This document shows, one piece after another, positions 12,901-25,880 of a DNA stretch of 64,000 bases. Position numbers and translations under genes: made by a program. The notes below the pieces were generated by a model, which ran no database searches, had not been told where the DNA came from, and saw only the letters and a list, made by a program, of their open reading frames with translations. Position 1 is the first letter of the stretch, and each line of letters begins with the position of its first letter. Source of the stretch: Lichenostomus cassidix (taxonomy: Eukaryota; Chordata; Aves; Passeriformes; Meliphagidae); NCBI GenBank assembly GCA_008360975.2, contig CM039182.1, positions 19,254,324 through 19,318,323 of the forward strand, in the 5' to 3' direction.

Positions 12901-15599
12901 ACTTCACTGAAGGTGGATGCCAAAGCAATGGAATAATAGGAATTTCTGCCCCCCACTGCTGTGAGCTTCAGATCCTGAGCATTGAACAGGTCTGGTGGGA
13001 ACTAGCTCAATAATGTAGATGGCTGCAACATTTCTAAATTTCATTGTTTTAATCTGTACAACATAAATATAGCATCAGAATAACTTATTTCTGTTATTTG
13101 TCTTACACAAAAAGGAACAAACCAAATAACTAATTGAAACTGGTAGGTTAGGGAAAATAATAATCACAGCAGCCACATTAGAGAATAAACTTGTTTCAAC
13201 AGCTTTGATTAGATTGGTGTAGATATTCTTCAAGCAATTTTTTTTTAAATACCTTATTATGGAAATCAGCTTTAAAATCATTCCCTTGCATATTCACATG
13301 GTTTCTTTATCAGGCAGGATACAGAGATGAAAAAGCACTCCATTACAGCTTCAGGAATTAAACTTCATCATATCTCTGCAAATAGAGGACTTGAGAAGGT
13401 AAAAGTGACTAAGATTAATCACATGAGGCATTTTGCTTCCCTGGCTACAGAAACTGTTGACCATGCTGGCCACTTTCACCAGTTCCTCCTTTCTTTCAAG
13501 GGCAGAGACATTTTTTTGGTGGAGGAAAGACAGTGTTTACAGACCTCTCCCATGGACTCTGGCACAGGATGGCAGAAGAGAATCTGACTGCATCCCTCTC
13601 AGCTCAGTGCAGGTTGGAAAATGCACCTCTTCCATCATGAGACAAGTTTGAAAAAATTCATCATAAACTGACATCAAGACAGAAATCTGCTCAAAATTTT
13701 TGGAATAAAATAGAGTGCTGGTAGCAATGTTTCCCAAATTCTCTCTCTGTAACTCTTCATCAGCTGCTTCTGATGCATTTCTTCAGGAAATAGTGAAAGT
13801 CTCAGAAACTTATCCTAGATATCTTCTTCATGTAACAATATATAATAAAATAGCAAGTAAAACAGAAAATCAAAGTAAATTAGAAGTTCTGAAGTACATA
13901 GAAGTGAGAAAGGATAATAACTACATTGGGGAAAAACAATTGTTGGCAGAGCAAAACACAAAACCCCAAGTGTTTTAAGCACATTGAAAAGATAAATTGT
14001 TTATTCATTATCAGATGGAAAAGGTAATGATAATAATAACAGCAACAACTAATATGCAGACTGAAGTGCTCAACAAATATTTCTATTTTACATTTGGGAA
14101 GATGCAGGATAATGTACAAGTTGACAAATGTGGAAGACTTCACAATAATAGCTAAACAAGCTGTTAATCAATACTTAGTAGTGATGGTCAAATTTTCAAA
14201 CTAGTGGACAATGCCTGGTCTTTCTATGTTCCTTCTAATAAATCTGGAACTCCAAGGAAATGCTAAAATGTTGATAGAGAGTAGTGCCAAAGTCACAAAA
14301 AGCAAAGAGGGTCACAGGAATGAACACTGATATCAAACAAGAGATACCCTTGGAAAACCTGATACAGGAATCAAATAATTTAGATTTTAATTGTCTTACA
14401 GGAAACTGGGCTTGTCAAGAAAAACTGAACTTAATCACTGTATTAAATGGCAAATTTGTTTAAGTGTTCTTACTGTAGAAGTATAAGACTAAAAAACTAA
14501 TAAAGGCATTTGAATTTGCACTTTCAGTCCATAATGAGAAGATTGCAAATTGGCTTATTAGCCAAGCTTGTAAGGAGTGTCTTTGAGATGCATAATTTTT
14601 CTAATAGCATCTAGACTTACTAGGATTCAACTGCTGGTGCTCAGATCAGAATATAAAAGTCTTGCTGATAAAATGACATGCAAAATAAAATAGATTTCTT
14701 GGTTCAAGTTTGGTTTTCAAAATCTTGATTCAATACAGCTAAATGTAAATATTTACAGCAAGAAACAAGGAATGCAAGCCTCACTTGGGAACAAAAACTC
14801 CAGAAATTGTGTGGGAGCTATAAGCAGTCAGGTCCCAAGGAGCCACCATGAGGCAAAAAGGGTTCAATACAATTATTACTTGAAAAACAAGGACTAGCAA
14901 AAAGAGAACTAAGATGATGTTGCTTCTGTTTAATAAGAACAAGACTGGAATATTCTGAAAAGATCCTACACAGGAAGTAAAAGTCTTTCTCAGCTAAAAT
15001 GTCAGTATTTTAAAAATTGAATTAACGTGAAAGTAAAAAATGGCACACTATTTCATAAAATAAAATGTTAGCACAAACCTATCACACAAAAGAGGAAGCA
15101 AAAGAAAAACATGACAAAACAACTTCTCAGCTGGTATGCCCATGACAGACAGTATCTGAAGCCCAAGTCAGAAGTCTATCAGCTATCATATTGATTTTTC
15201 TGTATGGTTTGACATATGAGATTTAGAAATGGGTTTTTAGAAAATTTTAGTTTTGCAGAAAGGAATATTTGCCCATTAAAAATGTTTCAACTATATCTGG
15301 TGGTTTAGAATAATTTTTGTAAACTGAAAATTTTTTCAAATAATAAAAATAAAGCTCCATGAAATTATTCAAGTACATAACACCTTAGTTGAAAGAAAGC
15401 ACCAGATATTGAGGGGCCACTTAGGTTATAGGAAGAAGCTGACAACTGCAGCCAAAACAAGTGAAACAAGGAATAAGGATTTTGTTTTGTAATCAGGGTG
15501 ATTATCCACTGGATGAGATTTCTCCAAAACAGTAACGGACTCTGCAGGTCAGTTTTTGATTCCTTCTAATCTAATTTCTGGATAAAATTCAATACCATG
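9945..15599. other. Unannotated AT-rich noncoding sequence
   Basis: No gene is supported in about 5.7 kb. Overlapping short frames of 60-90 codons occur on both strands near 13.3-14.1 kb, with no recognisable domains. The stretch 12240-12600 is free of simple repeats and has a balanced composition with many homeodomain-like TAAT/ATTA words. It is a weak candidate for conserved noncoding DNA, but this cannot be shown from one sequence. Confidence 0.5.
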
Positions 15600-15675
15600 T
15601 AGTATAAAGGAGGTCTGACTGGATGGTCTGCTATGATCTAGTAATCCATTTCAGGCATAAATTTTCAGGGTGTGT
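15600..15675 (+). mobile_element. Possible ancient CR1/L3-type LINE 3' tail
   Basis: The words GGTCTGACTGGATGGTCT and ATGATCTAGTAATCC, followed by TTCAGGCATAAATTTTC, resemble the 3' terminal region of old CR1/L3-group LINEs (the 'GGACTAGATGATCTAGTGGTCC ... TTCTGGCCTTAAA' pattern of reptile copies). The match is short and diverged and lacks a clean terminal repeat, so it is tentative. Chance similarity is a real alternative. Confidence 0.35.
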
Positions 15676-17765
15676 GATGGGGTTGCCCTTCCTGACTCTG
15701 ACAGTGCTTTCCAGTTGTAGGTGACAGTATACAAAGCATTAATTAAGCTTTCCATTGCCCTGTAACTGCCAAGGTTATTTCAATAGCTGCAGAAACCAGC
15801 ACAATGTGAATAGAGAGCATTTCATGTTAATATTTGAATTCAACAGATTTTTCCCTTTACCCTCAGTGAGGATAATTTTAGCAAAGATAATTTTCCATAG
15901 AACTGTAGCAAGGAATTATGTGTACTAGTTCAACACACGGAGACAAAGTCCCCTTCTTATATATAAAAATCCTATTAATGGAGCTGGTCTCAATAAAGAA
16001 GTTATGTTATCATGTGAGACATGTTCAATGACTTCTACTCTCCTTAGTCAAAACACAGGGTAGTTCATAACTCAGCAAGAAATAAATCATTCCCTTGATG
16101 CTATATTTGATTAGCATTCCACTAAAGCAAATTCTATATTGAATCCAAAGAAAACAGCTTTATTTTACTTGAACAAGTTAATCAATATGGTCAAGAGAGC
16201 ACAATAGCAGCAAAATTGTTATTCTGTCATATGTGTCACACCACATCTCAGAAGGGGAAAGGATGTTTTATTCAGTTTAGTTTTCTTGCTTTATGTACAA
16301 CCCTCATATCCCCTTCCTTCCTGCTATGTACCTTCACTTCATCATCTCCTATTTCTGCCTCATGGAGCAAGGCAAATCTTCCACCGCCAGGAAACAGAAG
16401 AAATAGGACTGATTTAGATCTGGGTTACAAGCCTCATAAAATTACCATACTTAGTAGACATCTTATTTAAAATCTTATACCATTTTATACACCTTTTATC
16501 AAAGTATCAGACCAATTGAAACAGTAAGGAAAGCAATGTTTTGCCCAATACTTACTGCAATTTTTCCTATGGTATTTTAAAAACATTAAATTAAGAATCA
16601 ACACTCCCTCAGGAAATAAATGAAGGAGAGACAATGTAAGCAGATCGCTCACCCACTGCTGCATTGCCTCTAGACAGCAATTGCTCACATCAGCTAGGAA
16701 TAGATAGTGAGAAAAGAATCTCATATCCAGCTGAAATGGCACAGGGAATTTGGGAAGGCAGAACGCAATTATCTGAGATGGAATTTCATCAGAATGGTAA
16801 GGTTATACCAAGGGAACACTAATGACCACTTTAGAGCCTCCTTTCAAGAAGAAAAGCAGGACTCAGGTATAATAATGCACTCAAAGATTTCAGGGCGTAG
16901 GGCACAGAGAGATTTGAGTTTTCCTGCATCTCCTAGTTTGCACACTGAAATACAGTGTGTCCCTTTTGAGGCATTTTTCCCTCCTATGGATCCTCATTGC
17001 AGTACCTGGGTGACAGACCTAACAGAGGGCTGACATGCCAAGGGGACAGAAGCAGGCCAGTCACAAAGCAAAGCTGACACTGCAAGACTGAAAGCCTCAC
17101 GACTAATCTCAGCAGAAAGCACAGCCAAACCCCTGCAGGGTCCTGAGAACATTTGGGGGATCTGAGCTGTGGGGCTCACGCTGCCCTCTGGTATTGTATA
17201 GACCTTGCGACAGGTGACATCGCAAACTCTTCTCTATCTTTATCCTTCCTCAGCTCTGAATATCCACAAAGGAGGCAGATGCCACACAGCCCCAAGAACC
17301 TAAAGGAGCTCTCAGTTATAATTTTCAATACCTCTGATAAAGATAATAGGACTATGTTCTTAACTGTAGATTATTCCTGCTGCAAAAGTTTGATCTAATG
17401 TATTGCCAGATGTAATAAAAAGAAGATGCAGCACAGGGCAGCGTCACCTCTCTAGCTTTCAGCACACAAACTGTTTGGATACATTATTCCCTTGACATCT
17501 TAGATTACAATGTTATTTTTTCTTGGCACTTTTAGGAACTGGAGTGTAATGAAGTTTTGATGAACTGGAATATGGTCTGTTGCTTCTAACAAATCACTGT
17601 GACCAAAGCTGACCTCATTAGAAAGACTAATTTTTTATACAAAGGACTAACCATTGGACAAATTCAGTCCGGGTTTTCTAAGCATTCACAATTAATTTAA
17701 ACAGCAGTTTCTGTGTAAAGACAAACACAACCTTAACTGAAGAGGGGGAAGTAAAAACCTGGATT

Positions 17766-17787
17766 ATTACAGATTAATTACAGATTA
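17766..17787. repeat. Perfect tandem duplication of an 11-mer
   Basis: ATTACAGATTA occurs twice in direct succession (17766-17776 and 17777-17787). It is consistent with replication slippage. No known element is implied. Confidence 0.8.
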
Positions 17788-18136
17788 AATTCTGTTCTGA
17801 GAAGAGCCTGCATGACAAACAGCAAATACGTATCTCTATATCCTAAAAAAATATGCAACTCTCAGTCATTTCCAGTTCTGCTCAATTGGAACACCTCTCT
17901 TTTTATTGGATTATTTAACTCTAACACCTTTTACTGGTTTATAGACAAGACTGCTGTCTATATACCTATTTAAATTGCCCCATGTTTGAGTTGCAGTGGG
18001 TGTTGAATGAGAACAGTGCTCAAAGAATGTCTTCTAACATGCGCTTCATGGTGTGATACATTGCCATGAATATATTTCAGTTGTTCTTCACCTCTTCAAT
18101 TACTTCTGGGCACTTTCCTTTAGGATTCAGTGCAGT

Positions 18137-18162
18137 GATTGTAACCTGCAAAGGTTACAATC
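18137..18162. repeat. Perfect 10-bp stem hairpin with 6-nt loop
   Basis: GATTGTAACC (18137-18146) and GGTTACAATC (18153-18162) are exact reverse complements around the loop TGCAAA. There is no T-run after either side, so a terminator reading makes no sense here. It is too short for a typical pre-miRNA stem. It abuts the tandem 15-mer that follows. Confidence 0.8.
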
Positions 18163-18190
18163 TGTGTATTTAAAATCTGTGTATTTAAAA
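18161..18190. repeat. Perfect tandem duplication of a 15-mer
   Basis: TCTGTGTATTTAAAA is repeated exactly head to tail (18161-18175, 18176-18190). The identity of the two copies suggests a recent slippage event. The first copy overlaps the end of the adjacent hairpin. Confidence 0.85.
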
Positions 18191-20207
18191 GTCATGTTTC
18201 ATGGAAGTAATTTCCCATGTACTAAGGTAGGAGGACAAATTAACCACCCTCTAAACAGTTTCTTATTTCAAGGCTCCTACTCATTCCTAGGAATAAATTC
18301 CTGGGATTTGAGATTTTAACATAAAATATTATTTTGGTCAAAATTCTCTATCAAAAATGTAACATAACATGAAATTGTATTTGCCTCAGACATTATGCCT
18401 GTTTTACCCAACTTCAAATTTCTTGCTGTCTGATGAAAAGGTGGAGCTACATTTGGATACTGATCCATAAACTCTTCTGTGGCAAAATTGGCAGCAGTTT
18501 TGGCAGGAGAAAAAAATCTTCTCTATCTTGGAGATAAAAACATTTTCACAGTGGCAGATTCATCTTGTGGACAGTAATGCAAGGAATCAGTCTGAATTCA
18601 CATAGTGCATTATCTATATTCCACACAAAACTAGGCAAGTTAAACTATGTTCCTCTAAATCTGGTAATATATCACTGGCATTAACATCTGATCTTTGAAA
18701 TTATGGGAAAAAAATACACCAATATTTATGAACAAGTGAATTTCTGGCAAACACTTTCCAAAGAAATATTGATGTTGTTAATATATCTGATCTATAACTA
18801 TGTTTCTTGTAGACTGTATCTTTATTTCATTCTCACAGAAATTAATTTTGAGTGCTAAAAGTGTCTGTTTCTAGGACATTTTGCACTCCATTTGTGGGCA
18901 CGGTTGCTTTTATAGTTTAGAGTAATACTGATTAAAAATGTGCCATCTTTCACTACCTCGTGTTTTCCTACTTCTTTATTGGTCACTATATTGAAGGGAA
19001 AATACATTTTTTAAAATCTCAAAATTCAATTATTATAATATATGATGAAATATTGAATGAGAGTTCTCAATTTTGATGTAGGCACATTGTAATGGGTCCA
19101 ATAAGAAACTCCTCTAAGTATAGAAATATAAATGCATCCAACAATGCAAATGAATACATCCACAAACATACATACATGAATACAAAAAGAAAGGATATTT
19201 TTTAGAGAATGAGAACTCTGATGAAGTGACATTGAACAGCCACAAAAAATAGTAAAGTGCACACAGAAGTCCTAATGACCTAAAGAAGTTAAACCAAACA
19301 TTATTTAGACCATAATTCATAGCTATAAGCTAGGACAGGAACTATCCTACAGATGCAGCTGTATTCATTAAAATTCAATATCACTGCACTTGTTTCTAAC
19401 AATGTCCTTTAAAATCTTTAGCTTTATCCCCTAAAGATCTTTCAGAAATTGAACTTCTTGACCCCACACAGTCTTCTCCAGTCATACACATCCTTCTGGT
19501 TATCCATTACCTGGAAAGGTCCTGATGGGGTCAAAGTCATTATCTGTAAATTCTGAACATCAGAGAGAAGGAAAAAAATAGTACAACTTTTTTTGATACT
19601 CCTAAAACACGGTTTTGGATAAAGAGTATTTTGTTCCAAGTATCAATAAATACAATGCACAGCTGATGTATTGTGTTAGACACCAGGGGTCTATGGACTG
19701 TAGTACCTAATAGAACACAAAAGAACTGATGGATAAGGACTAATAATAAATGTTTAGTAAGTATTCCAAAATCACAGATGAGTAGACTTTTGGGCCCTAA
19801 AATGAAAGTGTAAAGGAATTTCTTAAAGAAGAGAGGTCTCCAAATCCTTTACACCTGTAATCACTGTGGAGATATTACAAAAGTTGTGATGACTGAAACT
19901 TTCTTTACTTGGAATAGACTGAAGAATCAGACTCTGACAAAAGTGTTAGAAGAAGAGGCTTTAGAAAAATACATAAAATGAAAAGATAGTGTGCTAATAT
20001 CAGAAAAATTTCTGAATAAGAAAAAAGGGAAGTAAAATCTCAAGATTATAAACTGTGCTGTGAAACTACATTCCTTAAAATTGTATTAATACCAGGTGAG
20101 TGAAACATAGCAAAAAAATAGTCTGTCTTGGAAAGTGCTGACGGTAAAATATTGACAACTGCTTCTGACATCTGAACTGGGAAAACTGGTAGAAACTGTA
20201 ACAATCA

Positions 20208-21865
20208 CAAAGACATAGAAATGCAGAATCAGTGAGATTGGAGGAAATCTCCAGGTATTGTCTTGAGGTAATCAAACCCCTGCTCAAAGCCAGAAAAGAG
20301 ATGTCATCTTTCTTAGAGAAATACCCAGTCAAACTTTGAATGTCTCCAAGGATGGAGACTCCACACCCCTCTGGGCAACCTCTTCCTAGTTCAAGCACCC
20401 TCACAGCAAAAAAATTTTTACTTTTTTATATGTGAATTCTGATGTGTCCAAGACTTGCTTGTCCTGGGGAGCTCAGCAGTGAACAGAGCCCTCCAGATGT
20501 GACTCACCAGGGTGGAGCAGAGGAGAAGGATCACCTCCCTTGACCTGCTGTCAATTCTGTACCACACCCTAGCACAGCCCAGGACACTGGTGGCCTTTGC
20601 TGTAAGGGTATCTTGATGACTTGTGCTTTACTTCTTGTCCACCAGCATTCCTAGGGACTTCCCTGCAAAGTTGTTTTCCAGAGGGTTGGCCTCTCCCTGC
20701 ACTTGAGCATGGGGTTATTCCTCCCCAGGTGCAGGGAGGAGGCATTTCCCTTTGATGAGCTTCATGAGTTTCTTGTTTTCCCATTTGTTTTTCCTGTTTC
20801 TCCAGCCTGTAAAGGTACCTTTAAATAGTGATGCAACATTCTTGGGTATCAACCACCCCTTCCAATTCTGAATTCTCAACAAACTTTCTGAGAGTGCTTT
20901 ACTCCAGTTCTCAGAAAACTTGCCCTGTCACTATGACCTTTCAAAAATGATCAATAGTGGCCTCAAAATGACATCAACCAACTCCCTCAGAACCTGGGAT
21001 TGCATCTCAACAGGTTCTCATGGGCTGTAGCGAGTCCAGTTGGTTTAAAAAGCTTCTAACCTGATCCTCCTCTACCAAGGATAAAACTTCATTTCTCTGA
21101 ACTTTCCCACTGATTGCAGGAGCCTGGAATTCCTGAAAGCCTTACTAGTAAAGACAGAGGTGAAGGAGGTGAGCCTTTTCTGTGTCTTTTGTCACCAAGT
21201 CCTCTGACCCATTCAAAAGCAAGACAACATGTTCCCTGGTCTTTTTTTTGCAGGTGAAATCCCTGCAGAGCCTTTCTTCTTGTCCTTCATGCCCTTCTGA
21301 ACCCCAGCCCTGCATGCTGAGACATTATCTCTGCACTGTTCCCAGGACACCTGTGCTTGCTTCCAAGTCTTGCATGCTTCCCTTTCCCCTCTGATTTTAG
21401 TCAGAATTTAGGTCTTTGCTCATCCTTATGGACATTCTGCTGCTTTTGCCTGACTTCCTGCACATTGCTATGGGTCAATCTTGAGCCTGGAAGAGGCGAT
21501 CCTTGAAAATCAGGCAGCTCTCCTGCACTCCTCTCCAGGGCCATATCCCATAGGAGAGTTCCAAGCAAATGCCTGAACGGGCAGAACTCTGCTCTACAGA
21601 GGTCAAGGATTGTGATCCTGCTTTTTGCTTCCTACTCACCTCTCAGGATCCTGAACTCCACCAAACTCACTACAGCCAAAGCTCTCCTTGACCTTCACAT
21701 CTGCAGAGATCCTGGAAGGCAGATGGTAAAGCCTCCCATGAGGATCGAATTCTGCAAATATTTCTTCTCGTTGTCTGGAAAGACCACATCTATTTCTTCT
21801 CTTTGCTCAGACAGTGTGCAGCAGATGTCCACCACAATATCCTATATTGGTCTGTCTGCTAATTG
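20208..21865 (-). mobile_element. CR1 LINE, long degenerate copy with internal deletion
   Basis: A minus-strand CR1 copy of about 1.65 kb, with its 3' end at the low coordinate. The 3' UTR (20208-20450) carries the CR1 words for 'GGATGGAGACTCCAC' and 'CTCTGGGCAACCT'. Minus-strand translation then gives, in 5'-to-3' order, VEFRILRG (about 21641-21662, C-terminal end of the endonuclease/linker), LRELVDVILRPLLIIFERS (about 20937-20993), QGKFSENWSKA, and then directly TLRKFVENSELEGVVDTQE (about 20832-20900), which corresponds to the CR1 'TLSKFADDTKLGGV' block with both catalytic aspartates replaced (V-E-N). KLMKLIKGKC and SLGMLVDKK follow (20637-20800). The core of the RT between EDWRKA-like and SKFADD-like sequence is deleted. 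Multiple stops and frameshifts make it a relic. The 5' limit is approximate. Confidence 0.88.
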
Positions 21866-21869
21866 TGAC

Positions 21870-21960
21870 CAAATAAGAAAATGGATGAGTAGGTATATAA
21901 AGAAAACAGGAATTTTGAGGAATAACCAATGCAGATTCTGTAGAGGGTGGTCATGACCAC
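21870..21960 (+). mobile_element. Possible CR1 RT scrap in opposite orientation
   Basis: Plus-strand frame reads YIKKTGILRNNQCRFCRGWS, which resembles the CR1 RT segment of the type 'HxKDxxVIxxxQHGFxKGRSC' that lies just upstream of the palm domain. This is part of what is deleted from the adjoining minus-strand CR1, so it may be a 5'-inverted piece of the same insertion. The match is short, and flanking residues do not extend it, so chance similarity remains possible. Confidence 0.3.
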
Positions 21961-24900
21961 ATATCATTGAAGCTTCAAGAACTAACCAAGTTTATAGACC
22001 AGAATTATTCAGTTAATACATTGTTTACTTGTGATTTTCTGTGGGTTTTTTAAAATGAAGTCCCTGTCAGCATAAAAATATAGAATATAAGTGTCATGAG
22101 ATAAGAAAGAAAGTTGTCTTGTGGATTCTTAGCTGCAAAATAGGAATCAGAATAAGCTCAAAAGGTGAGACACTCATTTACATGCCGGAGGAAGCTTAGC
22201 TAAATCTGTTACTTTTCAATATATATATAAATGGTTAACTATGGCAAGTGTACACATATCTGGAGAAAGTTAAAAAAATTAAGATAACAATATCTTATCA
22301 TGATTATAAATATAGGCTAGTAAATAGAAAATCCTGAAGAAAATTACTAAAAAAGGACATGCTGGAGGTGAGTCACTGAACAATGCACTGGAAAGAAAAT
22401 TACTGATAAAGATAAGGTAATGCACATAGGAAAACCAACACTAATGCATTCTGAATTAGCTAATATTCCTCACAGAAAAGATATTAGAGTCTTTTAATAC
22501 ATTAAATAAAATACTTTCAATATAGCAACTATGATGTTAATTTTTTTTAGGAAAAGAATACTGACTTGTAAAAAGAATATCCCTTTACTACAGAATAAAT
22601 CCACCTTACATTTTAAATGGGTGTTCCACTTCTGTCACTAAAAGGTTTGAGTAGAACTAGAATACCTGCAAAGAAAGACAACAGAAGTACATAATAGTGC
22701 ACACTGAAAATGTAATCCAATAGACTTAGACTATGAAGCCTGGAAAAATAATTGTCTGTGAAGAAATATAATAAAACTTTATAAAAACATGAGTTAAGGG
22801 AAATAAGGAACAGTAATTCATCATTTCTCATGACACAAAAATCAAAAGATATCAAATGCAAGTGGCAAATAAAAATTAGAATGTTTTTTCCATGGAAATC
22901 AGAGGTAAACTGTGCTAGTCCCAAGATGCTGAAAATGCTAAAAGCTTACTTGGTTTCAGAAGTAACCAGACAGTGTAATTGAGCAGAAATGCATCAAGAA
23001 CTACTAAACACAAAATAATGACATCTAGATTAATCTCTGAGCTATGGGTTGCTGGAGGATTTGACATTGCATTTGGAAGCTACTTTCTCAACCCTGCCCT
23101 GTTCCTGACCATGTTCTTGTATTGCCTCTTGGCTCTGTGCTATGAGCCATTGTGCCTCAGTGAAAACAGTCCTCTGATGAAATTGATCACATCTGAAAAG
23201 AATGGGGTGGAAAATCATGGTTATAAATGAAAGAAAAATCTCAAATTCATCTGACCTGGGAATTAAATGGAATTAAATATGCATTAACAATACCTAAAGA
23301 TGAAAGAAAAAGAATTTCTGAAGACCTACCTTTTTCCCCCCACATATACTAAACTTTCAGAAAGCTGTAAAAAATCATGTTTGCCCTGTCTATTCAGGAA
23401 GCACTATCAGCCACTTCTCAAGAGTTATAATACCCCCAGGAAGCAGAGAATTGTTCATAAATGTTCGATGTGTTTGAATAATGTTCCTCACTGACTCATA
23501 TACTATCAGTATATCTGAAACAAGTTTCTGTAATTTTTTAAGGTAAAGAGTTTATATTTTGTAGAAAATAGCACAAAATAAGCCAGTTGCCATACATTTT
23601 TTCTTTAGAGTAGCCTAGCAAAATACACAATATTTTGTAATGCTTACAGGAATGTTTGTATTTCAGGGGAGTGTGGTCTCTGTGCAAGCATGAAAACCAA
23701 GTCTCATTAAATGTCCAAGGCAAGAGTTTCCTGGGAGAGCTGAAGGGACTGGAGCCCATCTTCCCTGCAGCATGGTCACAGTGCTGACACTCCTGCTGGG
23801 GTCTGCCACAGGCACAGCAGCTCCTCATCAGACATGATTTGGGTTGTGAGAGGTTCAAACTGGCAAATTATTCAAGTCCAGAATGGTCACACAGGGAGCA
23901 CAAAAGTCTTTCAAGTGAAGCCACAGACACAATTTCATCACTGGATGAAAACCCCAAGTTGAAGAGAGAAACTATGAAGCAAATAAGACACAAGTGCAGT
24001 CTTTACTAATCAAATCTTATCCATTTAGCAAAGTCTAAATGTAGTTAGAACAAGTTTTTCTGGTTCCTCTCTCACTTCTTGTCCTTCAGTCTGGAGAAAT
24101 CTGTCTTAATCCTTTCTGGAGTTTAGAGCTCTCTCAGACATGCTCTATATATATTATTAAAAAAAAGAAAAAGAAACTAGAAAGGAAACAATGAAAAACC
24201 CCACTATTTTCTTTGTTCTGTTACCAGACAGATATCACTGTATCTTTCCTGGAGCAGAAATACCTAAATTTGCTTAGGTGACTTCCTCATTTACATACTT
24301 ATTTTAGTGCTGATAGAACAGATCCTGCCATTGGTTATGACAGAGCTGCTGCAAGAACAAAACTCAGGAGCTCATGCTTGCCTCATCTTCTGCCTGACAA
24401 CCTGTTTCAATATCACTGGTACTAAATCACACACCTTATAAAATCCAAATTCTGGCTCTATAAAACTCAGCCATGCTTGGCTTTGCAATGAACAGCTCTT
24501 GGTATTTCTTAGGTTTTATTTCATTTCTTGATTAGAGTTGTAGAGATTTTTTTTTTTTTTTTAAGAAAGGAAGGAGGACTTTCAGTTACAATGAAATCAT
24601 CTCATCCTGAGACTCACAATTTCCAGTCTGTATCTCATAAAGCATTTGTTTAACTGAAGGCACAAAAGTAATGCCACTGAGTTCTCAGGCTCTGACTGAC
24701 ATCACTATAGTACATTTTACCCTGCTACACACTTCTCTCTAAACAGCAAACATGAGGTACTGCAATCTACAGCATAACAGTCAGAGCACAACTTCAGAAA
24801 CTAAATCCTGCTTATGCTGTACTTGGAAGCAATGTCACTGATGTCAGTGAAAATGTTCAAGTGAGATAGCTGAACAGCCCTATCATGGATTATCTTTTCA

Positions 24901-25434
24901 AACTGGCATACATACTTCTGCAGGATAAATGGTACAGCTTTCTGTATCCACAGCGTTGTTTTTAAAACTGCAAGCTTTGTGCAAATGCTGTGTAAGTAAC
25001 ATTAATATAAATCTATTTCCTCTTTACGTAATATAAAAACAACAATAAAAAATTAACCCTTGTTTTTGTTGAGATTTTTTTCATTTTCTTTACCAAAATA
25101 GACATTTAAAAGGCATTTTTAAAAACCATTATTTTCTGTATGAGAAAGTATGCTTCCTTTATCTCTTGCTATGTTTTAAAATTGTAGGAAGATGCTGGCT
25201 CTCACTCAAGATTGTGACTACCCTGTCGTAGATATGGACACACTCATGTCCATATGAAATCTTTGGGATTTCTAGATGTCTATTCTAAAATTAGCATGAC
25301 CCTTTTTTTTCTTTTTCTTTCAGAAACAAAAAGTTTATCAGTAATGAAGTGGAATTTTCCTGCTTGTTGTTATTAAAGCAGTTCTGCAAAATGCAGTCCT
25401 AATCATTGTCCACTTCCTCATTCATATTGTTTCA
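21961..25434. other. Unannotated AT-rich noncoding sequence
   Basis: No gene is supported in about 3.5 kb. A 10-bp tandem duplication (GGAATTAAAT) lies at 23259-23278 and a T16 run at 24547-24562. A 103-codon minus-strand frame (22613-22924) is rich in L/F/S and unrecognised. A slightly GC-richer patch at 23700-23860 has no identifiable homology. Confidence 0.5.
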
Positions 25435-25878
25435 GAGTCATAGAATAGTTGGGGTTGGAGATCATCTAACCCAACACCCTTGCTAAAGCAGTTTCACCTA
25501 GAAAAGTTTGAAGAGGTTCACATCCAGGTGGGGTTTGAATAGCTCCAGAGAAAGACTCCCCAGCATCTCTGGGCAGCCTGTTTCAATGTCATTAAAATAA
25601 AGAAGTTTTTCTACAAATTCAGATGAAACTTTGTGTGTTTCATTTTGTGCCCTTGACCCTTATCCTGTTGCTGGGCACCACTGAGAAGACTCTGTCCCCA
25701 TCCTCTTGACACCTGCCCTTCAGATATTTCTATGCATTGATAAGGTTCTCTCTCAGTCTTTTCTCCAGGCTAAACAAGCCCAGTTTCCTCAGTCTTTCCC
25801 CATAAGAGAGATACTCCAGTTCCTTCATAATTTTGGTAGCCCTTTGGTGGGCTCTCTCTGATAGCTCCTTGTCCTTAG
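25435..25878 (-). mobile_element. CR1 LINE 3' end, about 440 bp
   Basis: Read on the plus strand, it opens with GTCATAGAATAGTTGGGG, the reverse complement of a CR1 terminus. It then follows the CR1 3'-region consensus: 'ATCATCTAACCCAACA', 'CATCTCTGGGCAGCCTGTTT', 'AATAAAGAAGTTTTTCTAC', 'TGTGCCCTTGACCCTTATCC', 'GCTGGGCACCACTGAGAAGA', 'CTTTTCTCCAGGCTAAAC' and 'TGATAGCTCCTTGTCCTTAG'. The element points to the minus strand and is 5'-truncated near 25878, as is normal for CR1. It retains only the end of ORF2 and the 3' UTR and encodes nothing functional. Its truncated edge lies next to a 20-bp perfect palindrome. Confidence 0.93.
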
Positions 25879-25880
25879 AG

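Larger units (their letters stand above)
15676..20207. other. Unannotated AT-rich noncoding sequence
   Basis: No gene is supported in about 4.5 kb. The longest frame (108 codons, 16707-17033, plus) has no recognisable motif. Small structures inside are listed separately: the tandem 11-mer at 17766-17787, the hairpin at 18137-18162 and the tandem 15-mer at 18161-18190. Confidence 0.5.
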
